Shown piece by piece: positions 35,396 to 44,868 of a DNA stretch of 64,000 nt. The notes under the pieces were generated by a model. The model did not search any database. It worked only from the letters and a program-made list of their open reading frames with translations, and was not told the DNA's origin. A program made the position numbers and the translations under genes. Positions within the stretch are counted from its first letter, which is position 1, and each line of letters opens with the position of its first letter. The stretch is from Brucella intermedia LMG 3301 (GTDB lineage Bacteria > Pseudomonadota > Alphaproteobacteria > Rhizobiales > Rhizobiaceae): positions 1,922,001-1,986,000 of the forward strand of contig NZ_ACQA01000001.1 of assembly GCF_000182645.1 (NCBI RefSeq), read 5' to 3'.

Positions 35396-36264
35396 TTCAT
35401 GGAGACCGCCGGTGCGCCATCCGGTCCGAGCGACGCGACCCATTGGCTGATGGCCGCGACATCCTTTTCGCCCAGCATATGATCCGCATCGATGGTGCGG
35501 GCGTCGACGCGCGCGCCGCCGGAGCGCAGAAGCGCTGAAAGCGCCGGCGCGAAGGGCGAATAGAGCTTGTCATCCTCGCCCGTAATGGTGAGAACGCGCG
35601 CCTTGCTCAGATTGGCGGCGGGCGCATTGTCTAGAACCGGCATCGAGCGCATGAGGACAGCGCGTTTCACCAGATCGGGGTGGAGCATCATCGTCGCCGC
35701 CAGAAGATTGGCGCCGTTCGAATAGCCCACGAAAGTTGCGTGGGTAAGGTCGAGTTCCTTGTCGTCGGCCAGTCGCGTGAGGAAGGTCACGAAGGCATTG
35801 GCTTCGAGCTTGATGTCCTTCTGGTCGAATTTTACGGGCGTGATGCGCTTGTACCAGCGCGTGCCGCCATCCTGCATCACGCGGCCACGAATGCCGAGCA
35901 GCGTGGCCCGCGGCCAGATTTTGGATGCCATCGGCACGAGGCTGGTTTCGTTTCCGCCCGAACCGTGCAGCAGGATCACCAGTTCACTGGAGGCGTTTTC
36001 CGGCTTGTAGAAGCGATGGATGAACTGCCTGCTGCGCGAAAAATTCTGTTCCGGCGTCGTTTCCGTGTCCATCTTCTTCTCGCGCATTGTCACGCCTTCA
36101 CCCAGCTTGGGAGCGCCCTGCTCTTCTTTCATCGATGCGGCGATGGCGCTCAGGGCCTTGCCCTGACCATTGGTCGAAACGGGCTGTCCCTCAGCCAGAG
36201 CCGAGCCAGCCGCCACCGTGAATGCAGCTGCCGCCAAAGCGGCCATAAACATCTTCTTTACCAT
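35386..36264 (-). CDS. Secreted alpha/beta-hydrolase (phospholipase/carboxylesterase type)
   Basis: A 292-residue protein. A signal peptide (cleavage near SALAEG) is followed by a linker and a hydrolase domain with VILLHGSGGNET (oxyanion region), nucleophile elbow GYSNG, Asp in TGEDDKLYSP and His in DADHMLG. It belongs to the carboxylesterase/phospholipase group. Its last codons (KRQ-stop) fall in the inverted octamer repeats. It is divergent from msrP. Confidence 0.87.
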   Translation of the reverse strand: MVKKMFMAALAAAAFTVAAGSALAEGQPVSTNGQGKALSAIAASMKEEQGAPKLGEGVTMREKKMDTETTPEQNFSRSRQFIHRFYKPENASSELVILLHGSGGNETSLVPMASKIWPRATLLGIRGRVMQDGGTRWYKRITPVKFDQKDIKLEANAFVTFLTRLADDKELDLTHATFVGYSNGANLLAATMMLHPDLVKRAVLMRSMPVLDNAPAANLSKARVLTITGEDDKLYSPFAPALSALLRSGGARVDARTIDADHMLGEKDVAAISQWVASLGPDGAPAVSMKRQ

Positions 36265-36588
36265 GATCTCAACATAGCCAATGAGACGTTAACGAAGGTT
36301 TGAAGGCAGCTCTTCCCGGGTGCGTCCCCACCCCTGCCGGCGATAGCGAATTTAGTCCGAAGTCGCTCGTTCGGTTGCGCTAATGTAATGCGGTTAACAG
36401 CAGAGTTTTAGCGAGAATATGGCAGAACGCACGAAAAGTTACATCGTGTTACAATTCTGTTACGCACTCACGCGGCTTCAACAATGCGTGACCACCGCGC
36501 TGGCCGCAGATTATCCATGCTTTTGACGCCTTTACGTGGAATCATGTCTGCAACTTGAGGGTCAATCATTTTGGAAGTGGGAACGACA
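36265..36588. other. Divergent regulatory region between esterase and msrP
   Basis: About 320 bp without a gene. It holds the triple GTTAC direct repeat at 36438-36463 and AT-rich stretches suited to promoters. Confidence 0.5.
36438..36463. promoter_or_regulatory. Triple GTTAC (GTAAC) direct repeat, candidate ChvI/BvrR-type site
   Basis: GTTAC occurs at 36438, 36448 and 36459, that is at 10- and 11-bp steps on one helix face. Read on the other strand this is GTAAC, matching the GNAAC direct repeats reported for ChvI-family response regulators, whose Brucella orthologue is BvrR. It lies 126-151 bp before msrP. Confidence 0.45.
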
Positions 36589-37548
36589 ATGAGCAGCTTC
36601 AAACCGGGGCGTTTTTCATCCGCCCGCCTCACTTATGATGCGGTGACGCCCAAAAGCCTCTATCTCAACCGCCGCGCCTTCATGGTCGGCGCCGGTGCTC
36701 TCGCTGCCGCTGGCATTGCCTCTTCGGCTTTTGCCGAACCGCTGAAGGCCAAGGCTTCCACCTATAAGGTGGACGAGAAGCTGACGCCGCAGGATGCCGT
36801 AACGACCTACAATAATTTCTACGAGTTCGGCACGGACAAGAGCGACCCTTCCGCCAATTCCGGCAATTACAAGCCGCTGCCCTGGAAGCTCACCGTCGAC
36901 GGTCTTGTCAAGCAGCCGAAGGAATTCGACATTCAGGACCTGATTGCCCGGATGCCGCTTGAAGAGCGCATCTATCGGATGCGCTGCGTCGAGGCCTGGT
37001 CGATGGTCATTCCGTGGATCGGATTTCCGCTCGCAAGCCTGCTGGCGCAGGTGGAACCCCTCGGTTCGGCCAAGTACATCGCCTTTACCGGCCTCGTGCG
37101 ACCGGAGGAAATGCCGGGCCAAACCGGTCTCTTTCAGGTGCTCGACTGGCCCTATATCGAGGGCCTGCGTCTCGATGAGGCCATGCATCCGCTGACCATC
37201 CTCTCGGTCGGCCTTTACGGCGAGACATTGCCCAATGCGAACGGCGCGCCGATCCGGCTCGTGGTGCCGTGGAAATACGGCTTCAAGGGGATCAAGGCGA
37301 TCACCAAAATCAGCTTCGTCGAAAAGCAGCCGCCAACCTCGTGGCAGCAGCAGGCCGCCAACGAGTATGGTTTCTACGCCAACGTGAACCCGGAGGTCGA
37401 CCATCCGCGCTGGAGCCAGGCGACCGAACGGCGCATCGGCGAAGGCGGCTTTCTGGGCTCGGGCCGACGCCCGACATTGCCGTTCAACGGCTATGGCGAG
37501 GAAGTCGCATCGCTTTATGCGGGCATGGACCTGAAGGTGAATTACTGA
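36589..37548 (+). CDS. msrP: Protein-methionine-sulfoxide reductase catalytic subunit MsrP
   Basis: A 319-residue molybdopterin enzyme exported by Tat ([16 protein letters not shown] near residues 28-43). [18 protein letters not shown] holds the molybdenum-ligand Cys, and [11 protein letters not shown] is a further family block. It repairs oxidised methionine in periplasmic proteins, receiving electrons from MsrQ. ATG 36589 is used; an upstream TTG is in frame. msrQ starts 1 bp after the stop. Confidence 0.95.
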   Translation: MSSFKPGRFSSARLTYDAVTPKSLYLNRRAFMVGAGALAAAGIASSAFAEPLKAKASTYKVDEKLTPQDAVTTYNNFYEFGTDKSDPSANSGNYKPLPWKLTVDGLVKQPKEFDIQDLIARMPLEERIYRMRCVEAWSMVIPWIGFPLASLLAQVEPLGSAKYIAFTGLVRPEEMPGQTGLFQVLDWPYIEGLRLDEAMHPLTILSVGLYGETLPNANGAPIRLVVPWKYGFKGIKAITKISFVEKQPPTSWQQQAANEYGFYANVNPEVDHPRWSQATERRIGEGGFLGSGRRPTLPFNGYGEEVASLYAGMDLKVNY

Positions 37549-37549
37549 C

Positions 37550-38293
37550 ATGGCGGCAGCGACCCGGACAGAGCGGAAGAAAACAACCCGGCCCGGTGAA
37601 TGGAAAATCTGGCTGCTTTACGCGGTCGGTTTCGTCCCGGCTGTCTGGACCTTCTATCTGGGCGCAAGCGGCAATCTCGGCGCCGATCCGGTCAAGACTT
37701 TTGAACACACGCTCGGCCTGTGGGCGCTGCGCTTCCTCATTCTCACCCTCATGGTCACGCCGATCCGCGACCTGACCGGCATTGCGCTGCTGCGCTACCG
37801 CCGGGCGCTCGGTCTCCTCGCCTTCTATTATGCGCTGATGCACTTCGCCACCTACATGCTGCTGGATCAGGGCCTGAACATCTCCGCCATCGTCACCGAT
37901 ATCGTGCGGCGGCCCTTCATCACCATCGGCATGATCAGCCTTGTGCTGCTGGTGCCGCTGGCGCTGACTTCCAACAACTGGTCGATCCGCAAGCTCGGGC
38001 GGCGCTGGAACAGCCTCCATAAGCTGGTCTATGTGGCAATCGCAGGCGGCGCGATCCATTTCATCATGTCGGTGAAAAGCTGGCCCGCCGAACCGGTCAT
38101 CTATGCCGGGATCGTCGGCGCGCTGCTGCTGTGGCGTCTGGTGCGTCCGCACGCCCCGAAACCGCAAGCCTGTTTCCCGCCCGCGTGGCGAAGCAATCGC
38201 GGCAAAGAAATAAGCCGCCAGCGAGAGCCTTTTTGCAAGAATTCTAATATAGAATCTAAATTTCGTGTTCCCACACTTACCCCCATGACATGA
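37550..38293 (+). CDS. msrQ: Heme-binding membrane subunit MsrQ, 3' end apparently frameshifted
   Basis: The product has about six transmembrane helices and the heme His region YYALMHFATYMLLDQ and SLHKLVYVAIAGGAIHF; it passes electrons to MsrP. As read it is 247 residues and ends in an atypical tail (KNSNIESKFRVPTLTPMT). If one C is removed near 38147-38148 the frame becomes RTPRNRKPVSRPRGEAIAAKK and stops at 38213. That gives 220 residues, the length and basic tail I remember for Brucella MsrQ. The membrane part is unaffected either way. Confidence 0.9.
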   Translation: MAAATRTERKKTTRPGEWKIWLLYAVGFVPAVWTFYLGASGNLGADPVKTFEHTLGLWALRFLILTLMVTPIRDLTGIALLRYRRALGLLAFYYALMHFATYMLLDQGLNISAIVTDIVRRPFITIGMISLVLLVPLALTSNNWSIRKLGRRWNSLHKLVYVAIAGGAIHFIMSVKSWPAEPVIYAGIVGALLLWRLVRPHAPKPQACFPPAWRSNRGKEISRQREPFCKNSNIESKFRVPTLTPMT

Positions 38294-38370
38294 CGATGCA
38301 AATCATGTCAGTATCGCCGCGATTTCCGCACACGGAATAGTTCCCGGCGGCGGCAACTGACGAATACGGA

Positions 38371-39372
38371 ATGCATATGTCTTCTCTCCTGAAATCGGCT
38401 CCCGTCCGCATCGCAGGCAAATTCGTCTTCATTCTATTCACCCTTGTCTTTGCGATCTGGGCCAGCTTCGCCATGTGGTTCCAGCTGCCCTTCGGCGATG
38501 CCGTGCGCGGCTCCGTCATCGCCATCTGGCTACTGATCGCCCTTGCGGTGATTATAGGCGAAAGACATTACAGCTGTTGGCGCAGGCGGCTCTTCTTCTG
38601 CCTTCTTGCGCTGGCGATGCTGGCGGCCTGGTCCACGGTGCGCCCGTCCCTCAATCGCATCTGGGCGCCCGATGTTGCCCGCACGGTGACCGGGCAGGTC
38701 AATGGCGATCTCGTCACCCTATCCAATGTCCGCGATTTCATCTGGCGGACGACGGAGGATTTCACGCCCAACTGGAAGGAAGAAACCTACGATCTCAGCA
38801 AGATCACATCGGTCGACGTCTTTCTTTCCTACTGGTCGAGCCCGGCTATCGCCCACACACTTCTGTCGTTCGGCTTCGAGGATGGCCGTCATGTGGTGTT
38901 TTCAGGCGAAATCCGCCGCGAGCATCACGAGGTCTTTTCCGCCATTGCCGGGTTCTTCCGCCAGTTCGAGCTGGCGATGATCGCGGCGGAAGAACGCGAC
39001 ATCATTTATCTGCGCACCAATGTCCGCAAGGAAAACGTCTATCGCTATCGCGTCAACCTGCCGCCCGCAGGCGCGCGCGAACTCTTCCTCTCCTATGTCA
39101 CGCTGGGCAATCAACTGGCCGAGCAGCCGAAATTCTACAATACGCTGACCGCGAACTGCACCACGATCATCTTCCACATGGCGCGGGTGCTGGACCCGAA
39201 CTTCCCCTTCGATTACCGCATTCTTCTGTCAGGCTTCCTGCCCGGCTATCTGTACGATCACGGCTGGCTGGAGAATGGCGGCACGCTGGAGGAACTGCGC
39301 CAGCGCGCATCGATCGATGCAAGGGCGCTCGCAGGCGGACGCGACGGCTTTTCGGAGCGCATACGCGAATAA
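38371..39372 (+). CDS. DUF4105-family membrane protein
   Basis: A 333-residue protein with three hydrophobic helices in the first 90 residues and a periplasmic domain of the DUF4105 type. Its conserved Cys is in TLTANCTTIIFHMAR and a His lies in EIRREHHEVF. These resemble the NlpC/P60-like fold seen in the N-terminal part of Lnb-type proteins, so a cysteine amidase or transferase role is possible but untested. A terminator follows at 39437. Confidence 0.82.
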   Translation: MHMSSLLKSAPVRIAGKFVFILFTLVFAIWASFAMWFQLPFGDAVRGSVIAIWLLIALAVIIGERHYSCWRRRLFFCLLALAMLAAWSTVRPSLNRIWAPDVARTVTGQVNGDLVTLSNVRDFIWRTTEDFTPNWKEETYDLSKITSVDVFLSYWSSPAIAHTLLSFGFEDGRHVVFSGEIRREHHEVFSAIAGFFRQFELAMIAAEERDIIYLRTNVRKENVYRYRVNLPPAGARELFLSYVTLGNQLAEQPKFYNTLTANCTTIIFHMARVLDPNFPFDYRILLSGFLPGYLYDHGWLENGGTLEELRQRASIDARALAGGRDGFSERIRE

Positions 39373-39436
39373 GGCATTTCCGGCAAAAGTGCGAAGGGTC
39401 TGGGCGGCACTGCCGACGGGAACCGCTCATGAAAAA

Positions 39437-39464
39437 CCCCGCCGAAGCCGCAACTTCGACGGGG
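39437..39464 (-). terminator. Terminator between DUF4105 gene and ridA
   Basis: CCCCGCCGAAG...CTTCGACGGGG; on the minus strand the stem is followed by TTTTTC, so it mainly ends the RidA transcript. Confidence 0.8.
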
Positions 39465-39483
39465 TAATCTTTTATGGGCCAGA

Positions 39484-39828
39484 TTACACCGCGGCGGTGA
39501 TGATGATCTCGACCTTGTAGTCAGGCGTTGCCAGCGCTGCCTCGCCGGTGGCGCGTGCAGGCGTGTGAGCCGGATCGACCCATGCATCCCAGACGGCGTT
39601 CATTTCGGCAAAGTCCTTCATGTCGGCGAGCCAGATGATGGCCTGAAGGATCTTGGTCTTGTCGGAGCCCGCTTCCTTGAGAAGACGGTCCACCTCGGCC
39701 AGAACGGCCTTGGTCTGGTCTGTGACGCTGGCGCCAGGATTTCCCACCTGACCGGCGAGATAAACGGTGTTGCCGTGAATGACGGCCTGGCTCATGCGCG
39801 GGCCGACTCCGATGCGACGGATGCTCAT
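39484..39828 (-). CDS. RidA/YjgF-family protein
   Basis: A 114-residue member of the RidA/YER057c/UK114 family: SQAVIHGNTVYLAGQVG near the N terminus, WDAWVDPAHTPAR (conserved Arg) and VEIIITAAV at the end. Close members deaminate reactive enamines or imines; this subgroup is not certain to do so. The ATG at 39828 follows GAGGAG. Confidence 0.9.
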   Translation of the reverse strand: MSIRRIGVGPRMSQAVIHGNTVYLAGQVGNPGASVTDQTKAVLAEVDRLLKEAGSDKTKILQAIIWLADMKDFAEMNAVWDAWVDPAHTPARATGEAALATPDYKVEIIITAAV

Positions 39829-40119
39829 GGTGGACTCCTCTCGATACTGCTCTTCCGCGGGCATGGCCCGCATGTGAAAATGTTGCGTATCCTTATTAAA
39901 GCCCTGATCCGCTTTGGCAATGCCAATGCCAGCCTGAATGATGCTATTTCAGTGAAAACAGCATTTCCCGCAAAAGCATGGAGCGTCCACGCGGGGAAAT
40001 CCGTTCACTGGACTGATTTCTATCCGGCTGCGATGCGCATTATAATGCGACGAAACAAATAGCCGGCGCGGCTCCGGCAAGCTCGTTCTGGCCGAACCGC
40101 TCTCCAGGAGGAGGAAAGC
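39829..40119. other. Intergenic region between ridA and the SnoaL-like gene
   Basis: About 290 bp between divergent genes, with a degenerate RIME-like stretch (GCATTTCCCGCAAAAGCATG at about 39961). No gene is supported. Confidence 0.4.
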
Positions 40120-40503
40120 ATGGCGCAACCGCTCGCCGAGATTTACCGCGACTATATCGCATGCCTGAACCGGCAGGACTGGGACGACCTCGGACTTTAT
40201 GTGCATGAAGAGGCCGTGCACAATGGCAGGGCATTGGGCCTTGATGGCTATCGCAGGATGCTGGAACAGGATTTCGAGGCCATCCCCGACCTGCGCTTCA
40301 ACATAGAGCTTCTTGTCAGCGAGCCGCCCCGCATCGCCAGCCGCCTGCAATTCGACTGCACGCCGAAGGCGATGCTGTTCGGGTTGCCGGTCAACGGCAG
40401 GCGGGTGCGGTTCGCCGAAAATGTTTTCTACGAGTTCGAGACTACGCTGATAAGACGGGTCTGGTCGGTCATCGACAAGGCGGCGATTGAAGCGCAGCTG
40501 TGA
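40120..40503 (+). CDS. SnoaL/ester-cyclase-like NTF2-fold protein
   Basis: A 127-residue protein with the NTF2/SnoaL pattern IYRDYIACLNRQDWDDL, a GYRRMLEQDFEAIPDLRF helix-strand block and conserved FYEFE near the end. Such proteins are found as ester cyclases, isomerases and proteins of unknown role. It starts after GGAGGAGG and stands alone. Confidence 0.8.
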   Translation: MAQPLAEIYRDYIACLNRQDWDDLGLYVHEEAVHNGRALGLDGYRRMLEQDFEAIPDLRFNIELLVSEPPRIASRLQFDCTPKAMLFGLPVNGRRVRFAENVFYEFETTLIRRVWSVIDKAAIEAQL

Positions 40504-40523
40504 TCATGTGGCGATGGCGGCCG

Positions 40524-40592
40524 ATGGCAGCCCATGACAGCCCATGACAGCCCATGATGACGGCCCATGATGACGGCCCATGATGACGGCAT
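40524..40592. repeat. Short composite tandem repeat
   Basis: Three CAGCCCATGA units (period 10) run into three CCCATGATGACGG units (period 13), just after the SnoaL-like gene. It looks slippage-prone. Confidence 0.8.
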
Positions 40593-40703
40593 TGACTCTT
40601 TCCCGCCCTCACCCTATAAGCCGCGTCACGTTCGCCCGCGCGGTTTTACGGATGGTTTTGTGCTGTCCATCGCAAGGGAAAGAACCAGCTCCTGTTCAAT
40701 AGA

Positions 40704-40747
40704 GCATGACCCCGAAAGTGAATAACGGTTTCGGACAAGGTCATGTT
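40704..40747. repeat. Palindromic intergenic element upstream of rpmH
   Basis: GCATGACCCCGAAAGTG...GGTTTCGGACAAGGTCATG, same family as 8239 and 21005, about 50 bp before rpmH. Confidence 0.7.
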
Positions 40748-40796
40748 CAACGGAAAAACAGAATCAAGAAGGGCCGCACACCGCGGTATTAAATAA

Positions 40797-40931
40797 ATGA
40801 AGCGCACTTACCAGCCATCCAAGATCGTCCGCAAGCGTCGTCACGGTTTCCGTGCACGCATGGCAACCACCGGCGGCCGCAAGGTTCTCGCCGCTCGCCG
40901 TTCGCGCGGCCGTAAGCGGCTTTCCGCTTAA
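40797..40931 (+). CDS. rpmH: 50S ribosomal protein L34
   Basis: Forty-four residues: [20 protein letters not shown] at the start and [12 protein letters not shown] at the end, the standard L34. It begins the conserved cluster rpmH-rnpA-yidC-engB. The rnpA ATG lies 34 bp downstream. Confidence 0.98.
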   Translation: MKRTYQPSKIVRKRRHGFRARMATTGGRKVLAARRSRGRKRLSA

Positions 40932-40965
40932 TCTTTTCCCGCGCTGTCGCGCGGTGACTAAAGAA

Positions 40966-41391
40966 ATGAACAAGCCGAAACAAATACTCCGCCTTCGCAA
41001 GAGAGCGGAGTTTTTGGCTTTGAGGAATGGTGAAAAGCGACGTGGTCCCCTGTTTCTTCTTGAAGTCCGGGAACGGACCGAAGAGGAATCGCAAGCCGCC
41101 AGGATCGGCGACAAACCCCGTGCAGGTTTCACCGTAACGAAGAAGAACGGCAACGCCGTGATACGAAACCGCATCCGCCGCAGGCTCAGAGAAGCGGTTC
41201 GTTGTCACGCAGGGCGTGACATGGCGCCTTCGACCGACTATGTGATCGTAGCGCGCGAGCAAGCCCTCACTGCGCCCTTTTCGCGACTGACCGAAGAACT
41301 CTCCCGCCGCATCAAGGCGAAGGGTGAACGGCGGGGCGATGGGAAACGCCGAACGGAAAGACCGGAATCAGGACCCGTCAATGGAAAATAA
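40966..41391 (+). CDS. rnpA: Ribonuclease P protein component
   Basis: A 141-residue basic protein with the RNR motif in [17 protein letters not shown]. It binds the RNase P RNA for tRNA 5' processing. The alphaproteobacterial copy has an Arg/Lys-rich C-terminal extension ([12 protein letters not shown]). A GTG at 40954 would add four residues. It overlaps yidC by 11 bp. Confidence 0.95.
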   Translation: MNKPKQILRLRKRAEFLALRNGEKRRGPLFLLEVRERTEEESQAARIGDKPRAGFTVTKKNGNAVIRNRIRRRLREAVRCHAGRDMAPSTDYVIVAREQALTAPFSRLTEELSRRIKAKGERRGDGKRRTERPESGPVNGK

Positions 41392-43213
41392 TCGTAATTT
41401 CTTCATCACCATTGCCCTGTCCATCCTCGTGCTGACGCTGTGGCAAGTGTTTTATCTGGGTCCGAAATCGGAAGCCCAGCGGGAGCAGGCACGCATTGAG
41501 GAGCAGCAGCAGCAAAAACAACAGGCGACGCAGCAGCAGGCGCAAGGTAGCCAGAACGGCGACACGCCGCAGATGCCCGCCGCCTCCGGGAACGTTCCCG
41601 GTCACAGCGATGTTGCAGCCGGCGGCGGCACGCTGACCCGCGAGGCAGCCGTTGCCCAGACGCAGCGCATCGAAATCGACACGCCTTCGCTGCGCGGTTC
41701 GATCAACCTGACCGGCGCCCGCCTCGATGACATCTTCCTGAAGAACTATCACGAGACCGTCGACAACAATTCGCCGAACATCGAACTGCTCGCGCCGTCG
41801 CCGCTGCAGCAGGGCTATTTTGTCGAACTGGGCTTCACCGGCAACGAGACCACCGGCCCCGTTCCCGGACCGAACACGGTCTGGACCGTGGAAGGCAACA
41901 ACAGGCTGACGCAGACCGCGCCCGTTACGCTGACCTATACCAACGAGAAGAACATCACCTTCAAGCGCATCATCTCGGTCGACGAATCCTACATGTTCTC
42001 GGTCGAGGACACGATCGTGAACAATTCCGGTGCGCCGATCTCGCTTGCCTCCTATGGCCGCGTGACCCGCTTCAACCAGCCCGAACATGCCAGCGCCACC
42101 TATGTGCTGCATGAAGGCCTGATCGGCGTCATGGGTCAGGACGGCCTGCAGGAAATCAAATATTCCAAGATCGAGGACAACAAGGACATCTCGTTCAAGG
42201 ATGTCCAGGGCGGCTGGCTCGGCATCACCGACAAGTACTGGGCGGCGACGCTCATTCCGCCGCAGGACGAAAAGTTCACTGGCCGTTTCTCGCATTTCAC
42301 CAATGACCGTCCGCGCTATCAGGCCGATTTCCTCGGCGCGCCGATGACCATTGCGCCGGGCCAGACCCAGACGGTGAAGAACCATGTCTTCGCAGGCGCG
42401 AAAGTGGTTTCCCTCATCAAGAACTACGAGGAAACGCTCGGCATCAAGCAGTTTGAACTGCTGATCGACTGGGGCTGGTTCTACTTCATCACCAAGCCGA
42501 TGTTCTATCTCATCGACTGGATCTACAAGTTCTCCGGCAATTTCGGCGTCGCCATTCTGGTCGTCACCGTTCTGCTCAAGGGCCTGTTCTTCCCGCTTGC
42601 CAACAAGTCGTACAAGTCGATGGCACGCATGAAGCTGGTGCAGCCGAAGCTCACTGAAATCCGCGAGAAATATGCGGATGACAAGATGCGGCAGCAGCAG
42701 GAGATGATGAAGCTCTACAAGGAAGAGAAGATCAATCCTCTGGCCGGTTGCTGGCCGGTGCTGGTGCAGATTCCGGTGTTCTTCGCGCTTTACAAGGTGC
42801 TCTATGTCACCATCGAAATGCGCCACGCGCCGTTCTTCGGCTGGATTCAGGACCTTGCAGCGCCCGATCCGACCTCGCTCTTCAACCTGTTCGGCCTGCT
42901 GCCTTTCGCCGTGCCGCACTTCCTGATGATCGGCGTCTGGCCGCTTCTGATGGGCATCACCATGTTCCTGCAGATGCGCATGAACCCGACGCCTCCGGAC
43001 CCGACGCAGGCTGCCATCTTCACCTGGATGCCGGTGATCTTCACCTTCATGCTGGCTTCGTTCCCGGCTGGTCTGGTGATCTACTGGGCATGGAACAACC
43101 TGCTCTCCATCACCCAGCAGGGCATCATCATGAAGCGTCAGGGCGTGAAGATCGAGCTCTTCGACAATCTCAAGAGCCTCTTCAAGCGAAAGCCGAAAGA
43201 GGCGAAGAAATAG
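41381..43213 (+). CDS. yidC: Membrane protein insertase YidC
   Basis: A 610-residue insertase. An N-terminal helix ([20 protein letters not shown]) is followed by a Gln-rich linker, a large periplasmic domain, and the conserved C-terminal five-helix core with [39 protein letters not shown] and [20 protein letters not shown]. It inserts inner-membrane proteins with or without SecYEG. A clear terminator follows at 43224. Confidence 0.97.
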   Translation: MENNRNFFITIALSILVLTLWQVFYLGPKSEAQREQARIEEQQQQKQQATQQQAQGSQNGDTPQMPAASGNVPGHSDVAAGGGTLTREAAVAQTQRIEIDTPSLRGSINLTGARLDDIFLKNYHETVDNNSPNIELLAPSPLQQGYFVELGFTGNETTGPVPGPNTVWTVEGNNRLTQTAPVTLTYTNEKNITFKRIISVDESYMFSVEDTIVNNSGAPISLASYGRVTRFNQPEHASATYVLHEGLIGVMGQDGLQEIKYSKIEDNKDISFKDVQGGWLGITDKYWAATLIPPQDEKFTGRFSHFTNDRPRYQADFLGAPMTIAPGQTQTVKNHVFAGAKVVSLIKNYEETLGIKQFELLIDWGWFYFITKPMFYLIDWIYKFSGNFGVAILVVTVLLKGLFFPLANKSYKSMARMKLVQPKLTEIREKYADDKMRQQQEMMKLYKEEKINPLAGCWPVLVQIPVFFALYKVLYVTIEMRHAPFFGWIQDLAAPDPTSLFNLFGLLPFAVPHFLMIGVWPLLMGITMFLQMRMNPTPPDPTQAAIFTWMPVIFTFMLASFPAGLVIYWAWNNLLSITQQGIIMKRQGVKIELFDNLKSLFKRKPKEAKK

Positions 43214-43223
43214 ACTTGAAAGA

Positions 43224-43246
43224 ACCCCGCTTCGGCGGGGTTTTTT
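43224..43246 (+). terminator. Terminator after yidC
   Basis: CCCCGCTTCGGCGGGG followed by TTTTTT, 12 bp after the stop. engB must therefore have read-through or a promoter in the 75 bp downstream. Confidence 0.92.
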
Positions 43247-43322
43247 GTACCCTCATGTTGACAATGCGGCCCATAACATTGATGCGTGTACGCAAGAGAA
43301 CACACCGACCGGGACAGAACCA

Positions 43323-44051
43323 TTGAGCGAGCAGGATAAGAAGCAGGCGGCGATCAGGGCCGCTCAGGCAGCGGCGGATGCAGTCCGGGAGGCCCAGGCG
43401 GCACTTGTCGAGGAAGGACGCCTGCTTTTCAAGAAATCATGGATTTTCATCCGTGGCGTGCCGTCGATGAAATTCCTGCCGCCGGAAGGCCCGGTGGAGA
43501 TCGCCTTTGCGGGCCGCTCCAATGTCGGCAAGTCGTCGCTGATCAATGCGCTCGTCAACAAGAAGGGCCTCGCGCGCACATCCAACACGCCGGGCCGCAC
43601 GCAGGAACTGAACTATTTCGTGCCGGACGGCTATTCGGGCGAAAATGGCGACCTGCCGCCGCTGGCCCTGGTCGACATGCCGGGCTACGGTTTCGCCGAA
43701 GCGCCGAAAGCGCAGGTCGATGCCTGGACGCGCCTTGTGTTCGATTACCTGCGCGGACGCACCACGCTGAAGCGCGTCTATGTGCTGATCGACGCCCGCC
43801 ACGGCATCAAGAAGAACGATGCGGAAGTGCTCGACCTTCTCGACAAGGCGGCGGTGTCCTACCAGATCGTGCTGACCAAGATCGACAAGATCAAGCCTGC
43901 GGGCGTTCCGCGCCTGCTGGAAGAAACGCACAAGCTCACCTACAAGCGCGCGGCCTGCTTCCCCGGGATCATCGCCACATCGTCGGAAAAGGGTGTGGGT
44001 CTCGACGAGCTGCGAGCGGCAATCGCGCGGCTTATCAAGGAAGCCCGATAG
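43323..44051 (+). CDS. engB: Ribosome-biogenesis GTPase EngB (YsxC/YihA)
   Basis: A 242-residue small GTPase: G1 [16 protein letters not shown]3 [10 protein letters not shown] and G4 TKIDK. An Ala-rich N-terminal helix precedes the G domain. No ATG is available before the G domain, and I take the TTG at 43323 (LSEQDKKQ) as start; another TTG at 43245 would overlap the yidC terminator and is unlikely. It acts in large-subunit assembly. Confidence 0.93.
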   Translation: MSEQDKKQAAIRAAQAAADAVREAQAALVEEGRLLFKKSWIFIRGVPSMKFLPPEGPVEIAFAGRSNVGKSSLINALVNKKGLARTSNTPGRTQELNYFVPDGYSGENGDLPPLALVDMPGYGFAEAPKAQVDAWTRLVFDYLRGRTTLKRVYVLIDARHGIKKNDAEVLDLLDKAAVSYQIVLTKIDKIKPAGVPRLLEETHKLTYKRAACFPGIIATSSEKGVGLDELRAAIARLIKEAR

Positions 44052-44660
44052 TCAGCCAGGGCAGCTTGCAGGCTGCCCGTCCAGCCCTTCCTTGAGGCGC
44101 TCGAAACGGGCGCTTGAATGCCCCTCGCTGCGCTGGATATGCAGCACATAGATGCTGTCGAAATCATCACCACGCCATTTGGGCACCGCAGCTTTATCTC
44201 CGCCATTGTCCCTGAGCAGATTTCTCGCCAGCTTGTAGAGCTGCTTGTGCTCCCAGCCGATCAGTATCGTGGCACTGGCATATTGCGGCTGTTCAAGTGC
44301 GGCTTGCAGCTTTTCGATCTCGTCATAACCGAAGCGCGTATCGACCGGCATTCCGAAGCGGATCGCCGTCGGCTCCACCGTCGCCAGCGGGCGGATATAG
44401 GCGTAGGAAACGCCGCCATCCATCTTCTCCTTTGCGGGATCTGGCGCGAAAATGGCGTCCGGCTTGCCAAAATCCTTTGCAATGACGGCGGGCAGTTTCA
44501 GGGAACGGTTAAGACCCCGGCAGCTCAACTGCCCCATGCCGCCTTCCGGCTTCTCGCCATGGCGGACAAGGATGATCGTCTCGGTGGCTTGCGGGGGCGC
44601 GGCATGGGACGCGGTTGCGCCAATCAGGGATGCGAGGGCGGTAAGGAAAATCTTGCGCAT
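44052..44660 (-). CDS. Secreted histidine-phosphatase-superfamily protein
   Basis: A 202-residue protein with a signal peptide (cleavage near SHAAPP) and the branch-2-like phosphatase motif ILVRHGEKP (catalytic His). The second catalytic His may be the one in IGWEHKQL. The physiological substrate is unknown. It is convergent with engB, the stops being adjacent. Confidence 0.8.
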   Translation of the reverse strand: MRKIFLTALASLIGATASHAAPPQATETIILVRHGEKPEGGMGQLSCRGLNRSLKLPAVIAKDFGKPDAIFAPDPAKEKMDGGVSYAYIRPLATVEPTAIRFGMPVDTRFGYDEIEKLQAALEQPQYASATILIGWEHKQLYKLARNLLRDNGGDKAAVPKWRGDDFDSIYVLHIQRSEGHSSARFERLKEGLDGQPASCPG

Positions 44661-44674
44661 GAAACCGTTCTCAT

Positions 44675-44706
44675 AAAATCATTCGGCTCAAAAAATCATT
44701 CGGCTC
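44675..44706. repeat. Short direct repeat upstream of argB
   Basis: AAAATCATTCGGCTC occurs twice with period 17 (44675 and 44692), near the 5' end of the phosphatase gene. Confidence 0.8.
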
Positions 44707-44868
44707 GAAAAATCCCGTCAGGCTTTCTATTCGACAGGTTTCCGGCTGCAAATTCAAATAATCGCGAAGGGTGAAGCGAAAAATACGCTGCAGCCGATTC
44801 CAATTGCCACAAAACCAGTCTAGAAAAACCTGTTTCTCCCTGCCCTGTCGCCTGCCATGGAGCCCGCG

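Noticed and set aside
40797..43213. Chromosome origin near rpmH-rnpA-yidC.
   Set aside because: No dnaA, dnaN, parAB or DnaA-box cluster is present; in this group the cluster sits away from the origin.
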